64,000 bases of DNA from Barnesiella sp. WM24 (GCF_004570975.1 NZ_SPPC01000003.1:183102-247101), one strand, 5' to 3'; positions 53,148 through 62,725 are shown, counted from the stretch's first letter. Notes: a model not told the origin generated them from the sequence alone. Program-made: numbers and translations.

Positions 53148-53179
53148 CAAAAGTACAAAGTTTTTTGTAGTTTTGCAAA
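53148..53179 (-). promoter_or_regulatory. promoter of tRNA-Arg
   Basis: On the minus strand TTTG (plus 53176-53179) and TACTTTTG (plus 53148-53155) are separated by 20 bp, a full consensus match. It overlaps the ung promoter on the other strand. Confidence 0.8.
53168..53175 (+). promoter_or_regulatory. -7 element of the ung operon promoter
   Basis: TAGTTTTG fits TAnnTTTG and lies 27 bp before the ung ATG; the -33 region is weak. It sits between the -33 and -7 elements of the divergent tRNA-Arg promoter, so the two cannot be used at the same moment. Confidence 0.6.
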
Positions 53180-53202
53180 TGTAAGTATAGGAACTATCGT
53201 AA

Positions 53203-53877
53203 ATGAATGTAAAAATAGATGACACATGGCGCGAAGAGTTGGCTGCGGAATGGGTAAAGCCTTATTTCGTTACGCTTACTGACTTTGTACGCCAGCAATA
53301 TAGTGATCGTGCGCATCCGGTATATCCTCCGGCTTCAAAGATTTTTGCTGCCTTTGACGAGTGTCCCTTCGATAAGGTGAAGGTTGTGATTTTGGGGCAG
53401 GATCCCTATCATGGTCCGGGACAGGCAAACGGTTTATGCTTTTCGGTCGGAGCCGGTGTCCCGTTGCCGCCTTCGTTAATCAATATTTTCAAGGAGGTGC
53501 AGGATGACCTTGGTCTTGACGACTGCCCGGTCGACGGTGACCTTTCAAGATGGGCGCGTCAAGGGGTGTTGCTTCTTAACTCTACATTGACTGTCAAGGC
53601 TCACCAGGCGGGGTCACATCAGGGACGCGGCTGGGAGACGTTTACTGATGAAGTAATCATGCGTCTCAATAATGACCGTGATAACCTGGTGTTTATCCTA
53701 TGGGGCTCATATGCGATTAAAAAAGGCGCGTTTATCGACCGTAACAGGCATTGTGTACTTACGTCGCCGCATCCTTCGCCACTTTCCGCTTATCGTGGCT
53801 TTTTCGGCTCCAAGCCGTTTAGCCGCGCCAATAAATATCTGATTGAACATAACGAAACACCGATTGACTGGAAATGA
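53203..53877 (+). CDS. ung: uracil-DNA glycosylase (family 1)
   Basis: A 224-aa enzyme that removes uracil from DNA and starts base-excision repair. Diagnostic motifs: GQDPYHGPGQANGLCFSV (water-activating Asp in GQDPYH), LLLNSTLTV, and HPSPLSAYRGFFGSKPFS (catalytic His and the DNA-intercalation loop). Length is normal. Its stop overlaps the next start by ATGA, so it leads a four-gene unit with the genes up to 56145. Confidence 0.97.
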   Translation: MNVKIDDTWREELAAEWVKPYFVTLTDFVRQQYSDRAHPVYPPASKIFAAFDECPFDKVKVVILGQDPYHGPGQANGLCFSVGAGVPLPPSLINIFKEVQDDLGLDDCPVDGDLSRWARQGVLLLNSTLTVKAHQAGSHQGRGWETFTDEVIMRLNNDRDNLVFILWGSYAIKKGAFIDRNRHCVLTSPHPSPLSAYRGFFGSKPFSRANKYLIEHNETPIDWK

Positions 53878-54281
53878 ATAAAGTGACTCTTGAGGCGCGT
53901 TTAGAGCGTGCACGACAGTTGAGAAAGGAGGGATACACATGTTCCCAATGTGTATATATGGTTTTTGATGATCTCCACGGGCTTCCTGAAGAAAAGGCAG
54001 CCGCGGTTTCCTGCGGTCTTGGTGGCGGAATAGGCGGTCAACACAATGTATGCGGCACTGTCTCGGCTCTTTCCCTCGTGGCAGGCGATGTTTTCTATGA
54101 CAATCCTAAAAGCAAGATGGTTGTATATTCGTATATAAAGGATTGCAGTCGTCGTTTCGCTGACGAGAACGGGTCAATAATATGTGCGGAGCTGCTTGCC
54201 GATACTCCACGGCGCAAGCCATGTATGAGCTATATTGAAGATTCGATAACGATACTTCATGAGAGCCTTGACAAAGAGTAG
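53874..54281 (+). CDS. C_GCAxxG_C_C family redox-type protein
   Basis: A 135-aa cytoplasmic protein with the spaced Cys/Gly pattern of this family: YTCSQCVYMVF, VSCGLGGGIGGQHNVCGTVS, then KDCSRRF and IICAEL. The family is thought to bind metal or act in redox chemistry, but no function is established. Here GCA is replaced by a Gly-rich variant (GLGGGIGGQHNVCG). It overlaps ung by 4 nt and the next gene by 23 nt. Confidence 0.82.
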   Translation: MNKVTLEARLERARQLRKEGYTCSQCVYMVFDDLHGLPEEKAAAVSCGLGGGIGGQHNVCGTVSALSLVAGDVFYDNPKSKMVVYSYIKDCSRRFADENGSIICAELLADTPRRKPCMSYIEDSITILHESLDKE

Positions 54282-55533
54282 CGCGAGTGTGCTGTTATTT
54301 GTGGCGTGTATGTTTGTCTCGCCGGGAGCCTTTGCCGAAGATACCCAAACGGGAATCTTTGACCCGGATTTTCACGCTCTTGAGGTCAAGGTTGAGGGCT
54401 ACGAGATGTATCCTCCGGTAATTTCTGTCGGCAGTGCCGACAGAATTGTAGTCAGCTTTGATGAGATTTCTGATGAACGCAGTTATCTACGCTATTCGCT
54501 TGTGCATTGCGATGCTGCATGGAGGCCTTCCGGACTTGTTGAAAGTGAATTTCTTGACGGCTTTAATCAGGGAGAGGTGGAGGAATACCGGTATTCCGAT
54601 GCTACCACGGTTAATTATATCCATTACAGTATAGTGTTGCCAAATGAGAAGATGCGCTTCACGATATCAGGTAATTACCTTCTTCGCGTCTATGACGAGA
54701 ATGACCCTGACAAGACCTTGCTTCAGGCGCGCTTTTCGGTCAGTGAAAATGCGGTAAAGATACTCGGAGAGGCAACTTCACGCACCGATATTGACTATAA
54801 CGGCAGTCATCAGCAACTCAATTTCATGGTGGATGTGGACCGTGAGCCGATACATAACATGTATACCGACCTGAAGATTGTGGTCACTCAGAATGGCAGG
54901 GAGGATAACCGGAAGATGCTTACCGCTCCTCAGCGTGTTTCCGGAACTGCAGCTTATTACGAGCATCTGAGAGAGCTCATATATCCTGCCGGTAATGAAT
55001 ACCGACGGTTTGAGACGGTATCGGTCACATATCCAGGCATGAACGTGGCGGAGATTGTATATTCTGACCCGTTTTATCACATGAGACTCTATGATGATGT
55101 GCCGAGAGCCGGGATGCCGTTTGTATATGATGTGACACAAAACGGCCGATTCAAAATCAGAGAATATAATTCGGTAGACAGTGATGTTGCCGCTGATTAT
55201 GTGGTGGTGCATTTCAAACTTGATATGCCGCCTATGACCGGATATGACATATTTATTGAAGGCGACTTGACCAACAGACGCTTTTCTCCGGAAAGCCGCA
55301 TGCATTACGACTATACCGACAATTCCTATAAAGCGTCTATGCTCCTTAAACAGGGAGCCTACAATTATCAGTATCTTGCCGTGCCGTCAGGGTTGACACA
55401 AGGGGCTACCGCTCCTGTGGAGGGTGATTTTTATCCCACGGTCAACGAATATCTGATTGAAGTATATTATCGCGAACCGGGTACACGATACGACCGTCTG
55501 CTCGGTTTCACAACCGTATTTTCCGGTAAATAA
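54259..55533 (+). CDS. DUF5103 type IX secretion system plug protein
   Basis: A 424-aa secreted protein (signal peptide ending near PGAFA) matching the DUF5103/Plug family: FHALEVKVEGYEMYPPVISV, YLRYSLVHCDAAWRPSGLVE, FSVSENAVKILGEATSRTDI and the late QGAYNYQYLAVP. In the known structure, Plug seals the periplasmic side of the SprA/Sov translocon. The translocon gene is found 8.5 kb downstream in this window. The start is the ATG at 54259, which overlaps the preceding gene by 23 nt. Confidence 0.85.
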   Translation: MRALTKSSASVLLFVACMFVSPGAFAEDTQTGIFDPDFHALEVKVEGYEMYPPVISVGSADRIVVSFDEISDERSYLRYSLVHCDAAWRPSGLVESEFLDGFNQGEVEEYRYSDATTVNYIHYSIVLPNEKMRFTISGNYLLRVYDENDPDKTLLQARFSVSENAVKILGEATSRTDIDYNGSHQQLNFMVDVDREPIHNMYTDLKIVVTQNGREDNRKMLTAPQRVSGTAAYYEHLRELIYPAGNEYRRFETVSVTYPGMNVAEIVYSDPFYHMRLYDDVPRAGMPFVYDVTQNGRFKIREYNSVDSDVAADYVVVHFKLDMPPMTGYDIFIEGDLTNRRFSPESRMHYDYTDNSYKASMLLKQGAYNYQYLAVPSGLTQGATAPVEGDFYPTVNEYLIEVYYREPGTRYDRLLGFTTVFSGK

Positions 55534-56145
55534 ATGGAAACAGAAGAGATTATGTTACAGATACAGGATGCGCTCGTGTCGCTTGACCTTGCCGAGCGCT
55601 TTTTTTGCTGCGATTTGGATAAGTGTCTCGGTGAATGCTGCATTGAAGGTGATGCCGGCGCACCAATCACCAGAGACGAGTATGATAAACTGAAAGAGAT
55701 ACTCCCGTTGGTCTATGACGAGCTGACCCCGGCGGCGCAGCGGGAGATTGACGAGAATGGAGTGGGGTATATCGATGAGGAGGGCGACCTTGTGACATCG
55801 ATTGTCGATGGCAAAAACTGCGTGTTTACTTGCTATGCTCCGGGAGGCATGTGTCATTGTGCCATTGAAAAAGCTTACAGGGAAGGCCGTATAAGTGACT
55901 TCCGGAAGCCGGCTTCCTGTTATCTGTATCCAGTGAGGCTTACCAAGTATCCCTCGTTTACGGCGGTAAACTATCACCGGTGGAAAATATGCAAGGCAGC
56001 TGAATTGCTCGGAAAAAAAGAGGGCATAAGGCTGTATAAATTCCTTAAAGACCCTCTTACAAGTTATTTCGGTAAAGAATGGTATGATGAGCTTTCGACA
56101 GCCTGCGAGGCTTATCTCGAGCAGTATGGCGATGACGCTCAGTGA
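55534..56145 (+). CDS. DUF3109 family cysteine-rich protein
   Basis: A 203-aa protein, starting immediately after the previous stop, with DUF3109 features: FFCCDLDKCLGECCIEGDAG, GKNCVFTCYAPGGMCHCAIE and FRKPASCYLYPVR. The Cys spacing is like zinc/iron cluster proteins of the YkgJ type. No function is established. It converges with the TolC gene of the MacB-type operon, overlapping by 7 nt. Confidence 0.88.
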   Translation: METEEIMLQIQDALVSLDLAERFFCCDLDKCLGECCIEGDAGAPITRDEYDKLKEILPLVYDELTPAAQREIDENGVGYIDEEGDLVTSIVDGKNCVFTCYAPGGMCHCAIEKAYREGRISDFRKPASCYLYPVRLTKYPSFTAVNYHRWKICKAAELLGKKEGIRLYKFLKDPLTSYFGKEWYDELSTACEAYLEQYGDDAQ

Positions 56146-57437
56146 GGATTGGCGTAATACTCCAGCAGGCGTGTTCTCAATATAAGTTCGTAGCCTGCCT
56201 GTATGCGTTCGGCTGTTGCTCTCAATGCCTTAGTCTTGCTCTGTTCATATTCGCTTGGGGTGGCTCTGCCGAGATTGTATTTCTCTCTCATTGCTTCAAA
56301 TGCCTTGACCGCAGTTTCCTCAGCCACCTTACCGGCGCTTAGCTTGTGGCGCGCTCCGTCGGCTTGATAATAGACCTGCTGGATTGTCTTGAATAGACGC
56401 TGGCAGGCATCGTCATATTGAAGCCGTGCGTTTACGCTCTGCACCTTCGCGCGGTTGATGGAGTTGCGGGTGTTGAATGCGTCAAAAATCGGAATGTTGA
56501 GTGAGAATCCGAAATATGTGCTGTAATTATTCTTCATCTGCTTCCCGAAAGTGTCATTGGGGATTCCTGATATTTTGTAGTAGGAACTTCCGAGCCCGGC
56601 ATTGAAGTTGACGGTTGGGATATATCCTGTCCTGGCGAGTGATATGTTCTTTTCTGAAGCGGTGATGCCGTTTCGGGCGGCAAGTATTGAGTGGTTGTGC
56701 TGCAATGCTGCGGCATACACATCGTCGGGTGTCATCATCATAATTGCCGATTCGTCGTCAAGCGGGGCGATGTCAAATCCGTTTATGTCGTCAAGTTCAA
56801 GCAATTGTGCAAGATCTACAAGCGCGAGGCGTGTGTCATTGGCTGTCTGCGTTTTATTCAGTTCGTCCTGTGCGAGCTGTGATTTTGCTTCAAGCATGTC
56901 AATTTCAGGTATTTTGCCGGCTTCAAGAAGAGCCTCGCGTCTTGACAGCTCATATTGTGACAGCTCAACCTGACCGGAAGCCACCTCGTGCAGCTCTTTG
57001 CAGTATAATACCTGTAGATAGGCGGTTATCACATTAAGGGATATGTCATCTTTCGCCGCCTCATATTGCTCGATGACGGTAGCAAGGTTAGCCTTGGCAT
57101 ATGCGACCTGGCGTGTGGTCGACAGTCCTGAAAACACAGGCAGATTGAATGATGCACCCCACTGGAAATTGGATGTGTTTCTGTCAGCATAGGTGTTTTC
57201 TGCTGTAAGACCGCGACCTAAATTCCACGATTGTCCGGCGTTGGCGGAAAGGGTGGGCAGATAGCGTGATTTCGCGTCAGTCACACTCTGCTGCGAGGAC
57301 GCCACGTCGTTGCGACGTGATTTTACGGTTATGTTATGCTCGACGGCATAGCTTATACAGCTGTCCAGACTCCACGTCTCTCCGGCTGCCGAAAGCGCTC
57401 CGGCGATTAATGCCGATGTCAATAATAGATGTTTCAT
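56139..57437 (-). CDS. TolC-family outer-membrane efflux protein
   Basis: A 432-aa protein with signal peptide (to about ALSAAGETW) and TolC-type repeats (SLDSCISYAVEHNITVKSRR; TAYLQVLYCKELHEVASGQV; NYSTYFGFSLNIPIFDAFNT). It is the last gene of a five-gene MacB-type exporter operon and forms its outer-membrane channel. Spacing to the adaptor gene is 12 bp. Confidence 0.9.
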   Translation of the reverse strand: MKHLLLTSALIAGALSAAGETWSLDSCISYAVEHNITVKSRRNDVASSQQSVTDAKSRYLPTLSANAGQSWNLGRGLTAENTYADRNTSNFQWGASFNLPVFSGLSTTRQVAYAKANLATVIEQYEAAKDDISLNVITAYLQVLYCKELHEVASGQVELSQYELSRREALLEAGKIPEIDMLEAKSQLAQDELNKTQTANDTRLALVDLAQLLELDDINGFDIAPLDDESAIMMMTPDDVYAAALQHNHSILAARNGITASEKNISLARTGYIPTVNFNAGLGSSYYKISGIPNDTFGKQMKNNYSTYFGFSLNIPIFDAFNTRNSINRAKVQSVNARLQYDDACQRLFKTIQQVYYQADGARHKLSAGKVAEETAVKAFEAMREKYNLGRATPSEYEQSKTKALRATAERIQAGYELILRTRLLEYYANPH

Positions 57438-57449
57438 GACAGTAAGTTA

Positions 57450-58547
57450 TCAGTCTTTTTTCTCGTTGCCTCTTAATTTTGTTGTCTTCTCAATGCCCGA
57501 CTTTACCTCGATATTTATTCCGTCGGAGAGACCGGTCACGATACTGCGGCGTTCAAATGTCTGAGTAGGTTCTTCGGCTGTCAGGCAATATACAAAGGTG
57601 CTGTCGCCCGCCCATTCGATGACACCCTCCGGAATTGTGAGCACGCTGTCAGCACGGTTAAGGCATATTGACGCATTTGCACTATAACCGGCACGCAGAT
57701 TTATCGAGTCGGGCACCTCTATCGCAGCTTTAATTTCAAATGTGTTTGAACCGTTTTCTTCGGTGCTTTTGGGAGCGATATATTCGATTACAGCCGCCGG
57801 TGTCACATCGGGCAGCGCTCCGATAGAGATTGTCGTAGGCATTCCGGCTTTTAGCAGCCCGACTTCAGTCTCGTCTACTTTTCCCTTGAAAATGAGATTG
57901 GTCATGTCGGCGATTTTTGCCACTGTCGTTCCATCGTTCATTGTGTTTGCCTGAATCACTGAGGTACCAACTTTTACCGGTACCTCAAGTATGAGTCCGT
58001 CGATTGTGGCGCGTACAAGGGTGTTACTCTGCTGGGCATTGCTTGTCGATATACCGTCTTTCACGATTGACAGTGCGTCAACAGCTGCTTCATACTCGGC
58101 ACGTGCCTTGTCAAGAGTGACTCCCGACTGCTCATACTCTTCTCGGCTTACAAATTTTTTGTCATACAGTGACTTTGTGCGGTCATGCTCGACCTGAGCC
58201 TGATTCATGGAGATACGCGCCACTTCCACTCTGTTCTGAGCCGACGAAAGCTGCGATTCTTCCGGTATCACCTTTATCTTGGCAATAATGTCGCCTTCCT
58301 TGACAAGATCTCCCGGCTCTACGTTGATTTCTGATATTATGCCCGATATCTGCGGCTTGATTTCAATCTCGTCGCGAGGTTCGATTTTACCGGTGAGTAT
58401 CGTGTGGCGTTCGATATTGCCTGTCACCGGTGACACAATTTCGTAGACAGTCTCTTTTGATCTCGAATTGTAGAAAAGATAGACAAATGTGCCTATGAAT
58501 ACCAGGGCTACAAGTGTCCAGATTAAAATGCGGATTACTTTTTTCAT
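57450..58547 (-). CDS. periplasmic adaptor (MacA/HlyD family)
   Basis: A 365-aa adaptor with an N-terminal membrane helix (ILIWTLVALVFIGTFVYLFY), lipoyl-like halves (RDEIEIKPQISGIISEINVE; VRATIDGLILEVPVKVGT), a coiled-coil hairpin (~95-160) and barrel domains. It connects the two MacB-like permeases with the TolC protein. It is 15 bp from the permease gene upstream. Confidence 0.9.
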   Translation of the reverse strand: MKKVIRILIWTLVALVFIGTFVYLFYNSRSKETVYEIVSPVTGNIERHTILTGKIEPRDEIEIKPQISGIISEINVEPGDLVKEGDIIAKIKVIPEESQLSSAQNRVEVARISMNQAQVEHDRTKSLYDKKFVSREEYEQSGVTLDKARAEYEAAVDALSIVKDGISTSNAQQSNTLVRATIDGLILEVPVKVGTSVIQANTMNDGTTVAKIADMTNLIFKGKVDETEVGLLKAGMPTTISIGALPDVTPAAVIEYIAPKSTEENGSNTFEIKAAIEVPDSINLRAGYSANASICLNRADSVLTIPEGVIEWAGDSTFVYCLTAEEPTQTFERRSIVTGLSDGINIEVKSGIEKTTKLRGNEKKD

Positions 58548-58562
58548 TATAGTGATGTTTTA

Positions 58563-59807
58563 TTATTTGTCATTTAAAGCTTCAATAGGTTTTATCCTCA
58601 TTGCCTTGATTGCCGGGATGATGCCTGCCGCAGAGCCGAGAGTGAGAAACACGGCGAGTATCGTTACCGCATGGCTGAATGAAAGCTGGAATCCTGGGGT
58701 GACACCCTCGCTTGTCGTTGCCTGTGCCACGACAAAAAGTATGATTACGGCAAAACAGATGCCTGCTATTCCTGCTACAGTCGTCAGCACAATGCTTTCT
58801 GAAAGTATCTGCATGATGATGTCACGCGGCTTGGCGCCTATCGCGCGGCGCACACCTATCTCCTGTGTGCGTTCCTTGACTATTATCCACATGATATTGC
58901 CGACTCCGATTATTCCCGCAAGAAGCGAGCCAAACCCGACAAATAGCACAAGTATGTCGACTCCGTTAAACATGTTGTCGACCATGGCAAACTCTTCCGA
59001 CACGTCCCAAAATTCGATAGCCTGGCTGTCGTCGGGATGAATGGGGTGGCTCGCCCTGATTACGCGCTCCACGCGAGGACGTACCGACGTTGGCGTGACT
59101 CCGTTGCGGCAAGAGAAAATCATCATGTCTATGTTTTGCCCCTTGTTGTAAGCATGCTCAAGGATTGAGTGAGGCACAAGAATCATTTCATCGATTTTGC
59201 CGTTTATGTTGACTTGTGAAGTCTGTCCCGCCACACCGACAATGTAATAGTAGATATTATCCACCGCGACATATTTCCCTAATGGCGACGCGCTGCCAAA
59301 CAATTCACCGGCGACGCGTTTGCCTATGACACACACTTTGCGTGCATTGCTGCAGTCGGAATCATTTATAAACCTGCCTTCATAGAGCACCGGCTTATTG
59401 ATCGAAGGATATTGGCTCTCTATTCCTTGCAGCCTGGTGGCGTAGCTTTTGTGTCCGCGTATAGCTGTGGACGAGATGGTGCTTACGGCAGATGATGCGC
59501 TTATCTCGGGGATGCTCCTGCGTATGTTGTCAACGTCACTCTGCGTAAGGGACCACCACATCCCCTTGCTGAAGCCTTTGTAGGGCATACCGGTGTTCCC
59601 TGCAAAAACAAGAGCTGTGTTGGTCGAGAATCCGGCAAAGTTTCCTCGCAGCAGGTCCTGCAGCCCTTGTGCGCCTCCCCAGAGCAATGCAAGCATCGCA
59701 GTGCCCCAGAATATGCCGAATGCGGTAAGAAATGTCCTGGTCTTGTTTCTGCCGAGGGTGGCGGTGATTTCTTTCCAGTTATCTATGTCAAAAACGGGAT
59801 TTCTCAT
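58563..59807 (-). CDS. MacB-type ABC permease 2
   Basis: A 414-aa permease with the MacB layout: one N-terminal helix (FLTAFGIFWGTAMLALLWGG), a large periplasmic domain (~60-280) and three C-terminal helices with the FtsX signature (VKERTQEIGVRRAIGAKPRD, then ...GIIPAIKAMRIKPIEALND). ATPase and permease are separate genes here, unlike E. coli MacB. It likely pairs with the paralog upstream. Confidence 0.9.
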   Translation of the reverse strand: MRNPVFDIDNWKEITATLGRNKTRTFLTAFGIFWGTAMLALLWGGAQGLQDLLRGNFAGFSTNTALVFAGNTGMPYKGFSKGMWWSLTQSDVDNIRRSIPEISASSAVSTISSTAIRGHKSYATRLQGIESQYPSINKPVLYEGRFINDSDCSNARKVCVIGKRVAGELFGSASPLGKYVAVDNIYYYIVGVAGQTSQVNINGKIDEMILVPHSILEHAYNKGQNIDMMIFSCRNGVTPTSVRPRVERVIRASHPIHPDDSQAIEFWDVSEEFAMVDNMFNGVDILVLFVGFGSLLAGIIGVGNIMWIIVKERTQEIGVRRAIGAKPRDIIMQILSESIVLTTVAGIAGICFAVIILFVVAQATTSEGVTPGFQLSFSHAVTILAVFLTLGSAAGIIPAIKAMRIKPIEALNDK

Positions 59808-59820
59808 CTCTTTTCTTGGG

Positions 59821-61035
59821 TTATTCGGTTCTTAATGCCTCTACGGGACGTATTTTCAGCGCTCTCATTGCCGGAAATAATCCGGCAAGCGCCCCGGCTA
59901 TGATTAATACAAGCGTGACTTCAAGAGCGAGGGAGACATCGACCGTAGGGTCTTTGATAAAATCGGAGCCTTCAAATACATGGGCAAGAATCTCTGTGCC
60001 GACAGTGCCGAGTAATATGCCGATATAGCCGAATACCGTTGTCATTGCCACGCTTTCAAGAATTACCTGTTTGAGTATTTTAAGAGGCTTGGCTCCGATT
60101 GCACGGCGTATGCCTATTTCATGAGTCCGTTCTCTTACGGAGACAAACATGATGTTGCTTACCCCTACAATGCCTGTAATCAGCGTGAGCAGCCCGATGA
60201 CCCACATCACCGTATTGAGTATGCCCATCGCTTTCTGATTGCTGATATAATTGGAAAAGCGGTTCCAGATCCATACCGCACTTGAGTCGTCGGGGTCAAA
60301 AGACTCTGCTTTCCCGAGAGTGGCACGCACGTTTTTCTCAAGCGCCTCCGCCTTTTCCATGGTGTTGATGCCTGTCGCCGAGACTCTTATGGTAGTGACT
60401 TTCCCATCATATCCTTTAAGCGCATATGCCGTGGTATATGGGATGTATATGTCGTTTTTCCATTTGTGGTCATATACACCTATTACTGTAAATGTCAGCC
60501 CTGCCATATTGACTGTGTTGCCCACAGCCTTGTCGTCACGCCCAAAAAGTATGTCGGCTCTCTTTTTATCGATTACGATTACCTTTCGTTTGGCTTCAAG
60601 GTCACGCTGATTTATGAATCTGCCATGACTCATCACCAATTGCTCTTGAGCTTCAGGGAATGCACCTATATATCCTGAGTTCACATAGTCCCGTGATGTG
60701 GAAATGACAGTACTTGGCATGTTAATCATTGCTGAGGCATAATCCACTTCGGCTGCGTTCTCGCGCTCAATTTTTTCGAGATCGGAATTACGGATGCTTA
60801 TAGCCCTGCCTTCTTTAAGCCCGTTGTAAGGTAATGACGCATAACCGGGCCACACTTGCACGATATTGGCTGTCTTTGCAAAGTCACCGTCGGCAAACGA
60901 GTTATAGACACCTTTGGCAAGTCCGACAAGCATTATGAGCATAAAAATGCCCCATGCGACAGATATGCCGGTCAATAATGTGCGCAGCTTGTTGGTGCGC
61001 ATCGTCTGCCAGATTTCGTTGATAAGGTCAAGCAT
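59821..61035 (-). CDS. MacB-type ABC permease 1
   Basis: I start at ATG 61035 (MLDLINEIWQTMRTNKLRTL); the TTG at 61050 would overlap the ATPase. The 404-aa protein has the same layout as the following permease, with a C-terminal FtsX signature (VRERTHEIGIRRAIGAKPLK; LFPAMRALKIRPVEALRTE). The two probably form a heterodimer. It follows the ATPase gene by 4 bp. Confidence 0.9.
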   Translation of the reverse strand: MLDLINEIWQTMRTNKLRTLLTGISVAWGIFMLIMLVGLAKGVYNSFADGDFAKTANIVQVWPGYASLPYNGLKEGRAISIRNSDLEKIERENAAEVDYASAMINMPSTVISTSRDYVNSGYIGAFPEAQEQLVMSHGRFINQRDLEAKRKVIVIDKKRADILFGRDDKAVGNTVNMAGLTFTVIGVYDHKWKNDIYIPYTTAYALKGYDGKVTTIRVSATGINTMEKAEALEKNVRATLGKAESFDPDDSSAVWIWNRFSNYISNQKAMGILNTVMWVIGLLTLITGIVGVSNIMFVSVRERTHEIGIRRAIGAKPLKILKQVILESVAMTTVFGYIGILLGTVGTEILAHVFEGSDFIKDPTVDVSLALEVTLVLIIAGALAGLFPAMRALKIRPVEALRTE

Positions 61036-61039
61036 GGGT

Positions 61040-61699
61040 TCAGTTAACAATAAGTCCGTCGGAAATTCTGATTATACGGTTGGTCTGCGCGCCTACATTA
61101 GGGTCGTGAGTGACAATGACTGTTGTCATTCCCTCTTCATTTAATTGCCTGAATATCTTCATTACCTCAACCGAGGTCTTGCTGTCAAGTGCGCCGGTCG
61201 GTTCGTCGGCAAGTATTATTGCCGGGTTGGTTATGAGCGCACGCGCTATCGCCACACGTTGTTTCTGTCCGCCCGACAATTCGCTTGGAAGGTGATGTGA
61301 CCATTCTTTCAGCCCCATGCGTTCAAGCTGTTCAAGTGCCATCTTGTTGCGTTTCCGTCTCGGTACTCCCTGGTAGAACAGCGGAAGTGCGACATTCTCC
61401 ATCGCATCTTTATAGTTGATGAGATTAAATGACTGAAACACAAATCCTATTAGCTTGTTGCGTAGTTCGGCAGCCCGGTTTTCACTGAGCCCTTTTATCA
61501 GAGTCCCGTCAAGTATATACTCACCGGTGTCATAAGAGTCAAGTATGCCTAATATATTTAGTAGCGTGGATTTTCCCGAGCCTGATGCTCCCATGATTGA
61601 CACGAGCTCACCTCTGGCGATGTCGAGATTTATGCCTTTAAGCACGTGCAGAGGCACAGCGCCCGGATAGGTCTTGTTAATGTCAGAAAGATGTATCAT
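61040..61699 (-). CDS. ABC exporter ATPase (MacB/LolD type)
   Basis: A 219-aa ATPase, first gene of the operon: Walker A GASGSGKST, signature LSGGQKQR, Walker B IILADEPTGALD, H-loop VTHDP. It drives the two MacB-type permeases by mechanotransmission, typically moving small molecules or lipids from the periplasm out through TolC. The substrate is not evident. Confidence 0.93.
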   Translation of the reverse strand: MIHLSDINKTYPGAVPLHVLKGINLDIARGELVSIMGASGSGKSTLLNILGILDSYDTGEYILDGTLIKGLSENRAAELRNKLIGFVFQSFNLINYKDAMENVALPLFYQGVPRRKRNKMALEQLERMGLKEWSHHLPSELSGGQKQRVAIARALITNPAIILADEPTGALDSKTSVEVMKIFRQLNEEGMTTVIVTHDPNVGAQTNRIIRISDGLIVN

Positions 61700-62082
61700 A
61701 GCTTTGCTTTTTCTGCTTTTTAACGGTTAGATGACTTGACTCGTCAAAAAGTTGCAATGAAGTATTTATTTTTTATAAAAGTAATGTGACTCTCTTTTGG
61801 TGAATTTTTATTTAGTATAAAAAGTTGCAAGATTCTTGTTTAAGCTAATTGAAATCATGCAGCTTTGGCTATTGTCAGACAATCTGCCGAATATTCAGGA
61901 TAGCTTTTTGATGTATAAAACAATGTATTTCAGTGAATTATTCATCTGGCGGCTACGTATGGTCTTTTAGCTTAAAACCTCTTTATGACAAAAGTAGTAA
62001 AGCTTGTCGATAGATATGTGAGAAATATGCTTTAATTGTGTATTTTTAACAGATATTTGCCGTGGCTGTAATCAATTCAATA
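61700..62082. promoter_or_regulatory. intergenic region between divergent operons, with a 12-bp direct repeat
   Basis: AAAAAGTTGCAA occurs twice (61746-61757 and 61819-61830), 73 bp apart, upstream of the MacB-type operon; this could be a pair of binding sites. On the minus strand TACTTTTG (plus 61989-61996) is a possible -7 element, far upstream of the ATPase start and without a good -33. I see no gene here. Confidence 0.4.
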
Positions 62083-62114
62083 TTTGCCTGACTCTTGGCT
62101 AATGGTTATCTTTG
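62083..62114 (+). promoter_or_regulatory. ruvA promoter
   Basis: TTTG (62083-62086) and TATCTTTG (62107-62114), 20 bp apart, are a full Bacteroidetes consensus promoter, 29 bp before the ruvA ATG. Confidence 0.85.
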
Positions 62115-62143
62115 TGGCGGAATTAACAAATAACCGATAATTA

Positions 62144-62725
62144 ATGATAGAATATATAAAAGGACGACTCGTAGCTCTGACTCCTACCGACGCAGTGGTG
62201 GAGACATGCGGCATCGGCTATCGTCTTGAAATATCGCTCTCGACCTACACTTCTCTTGAGGGTAGCGATGATGCAAGACTTCTTGTTCATGAGGTGATAA
62301 GGGAAGATGCCCATGTGTTATTTGGGTTTGCTGAAGAGCGTGAACGCGCCCTGTTCCGCCTTTTGATAGGCGTGTCGGGAGTAGGGGCAAATACGGCGCG
62401 TATAATTTTGTCTTCGATTCCTGTTGCCGAACTCGAGATTGTCATAACCTCAGGCGACCATGCGCATTTGAAAAATGTAAAAGGAATAGGCATAAAAACC
62501 GCGCAAAGAATAATTGTTGACTTGAAGGATAAAATAAAACCGGGTGATGACACGTTACTAATTCAGCCGTCGGTCAACAACGAGGCGTTTGACGAGGCGC
62601 TTGCAGCCTTGTTGATGCTCGGTTTTCCGCGTCCGCAGTCGCAGAAAGTGCTTAAAAAATTGTTTGACTCTGACCCTGCATTGAAGGTTGAGTCGGCAAT
62701 CAAGAAAGCTCTGTCGATGCTTTGA
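62144..62725 (+). CDS. ruvA: Holliday junction DNA helicase subunit RuvA
   Basis: A 193-aa protein that binds four-way junctions and loads RuvB for branch migration. Domain I (OB fold) opens MIEYIKGRLVALTPTDAVVE; domain II has helix-hairpin-helix motifs (LLIGVSGVGANTARIILSSI; LKNVKGIGIKTAQRIIVDLK); domain III is the C-terminal RuvB-contact helix bundle (ALAALLMLGFPRPQSQKVLK). Length is normal. The sov/sprA gene follows after 52 bp, and the two may be co-transcribed, an order common in Bacteroidetes. Confidence 0.97.
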   Translation: MIEYIKGRLVALTPTDAVVETCGIGYRLEISLSTYTSLEGSDDARLLVHEVIREDAHVLFGFAEERERALFRLLIGVSGVGANTARIILSSIPVAELEIVITSGDHAHLKNVKGIGIKTAQRIIVDLKDKIKPGDDTLLIQPSVNNEAFDEALAALLMLGFPRPQSQKVLKKLFDSDPALKVESAIKKALSML

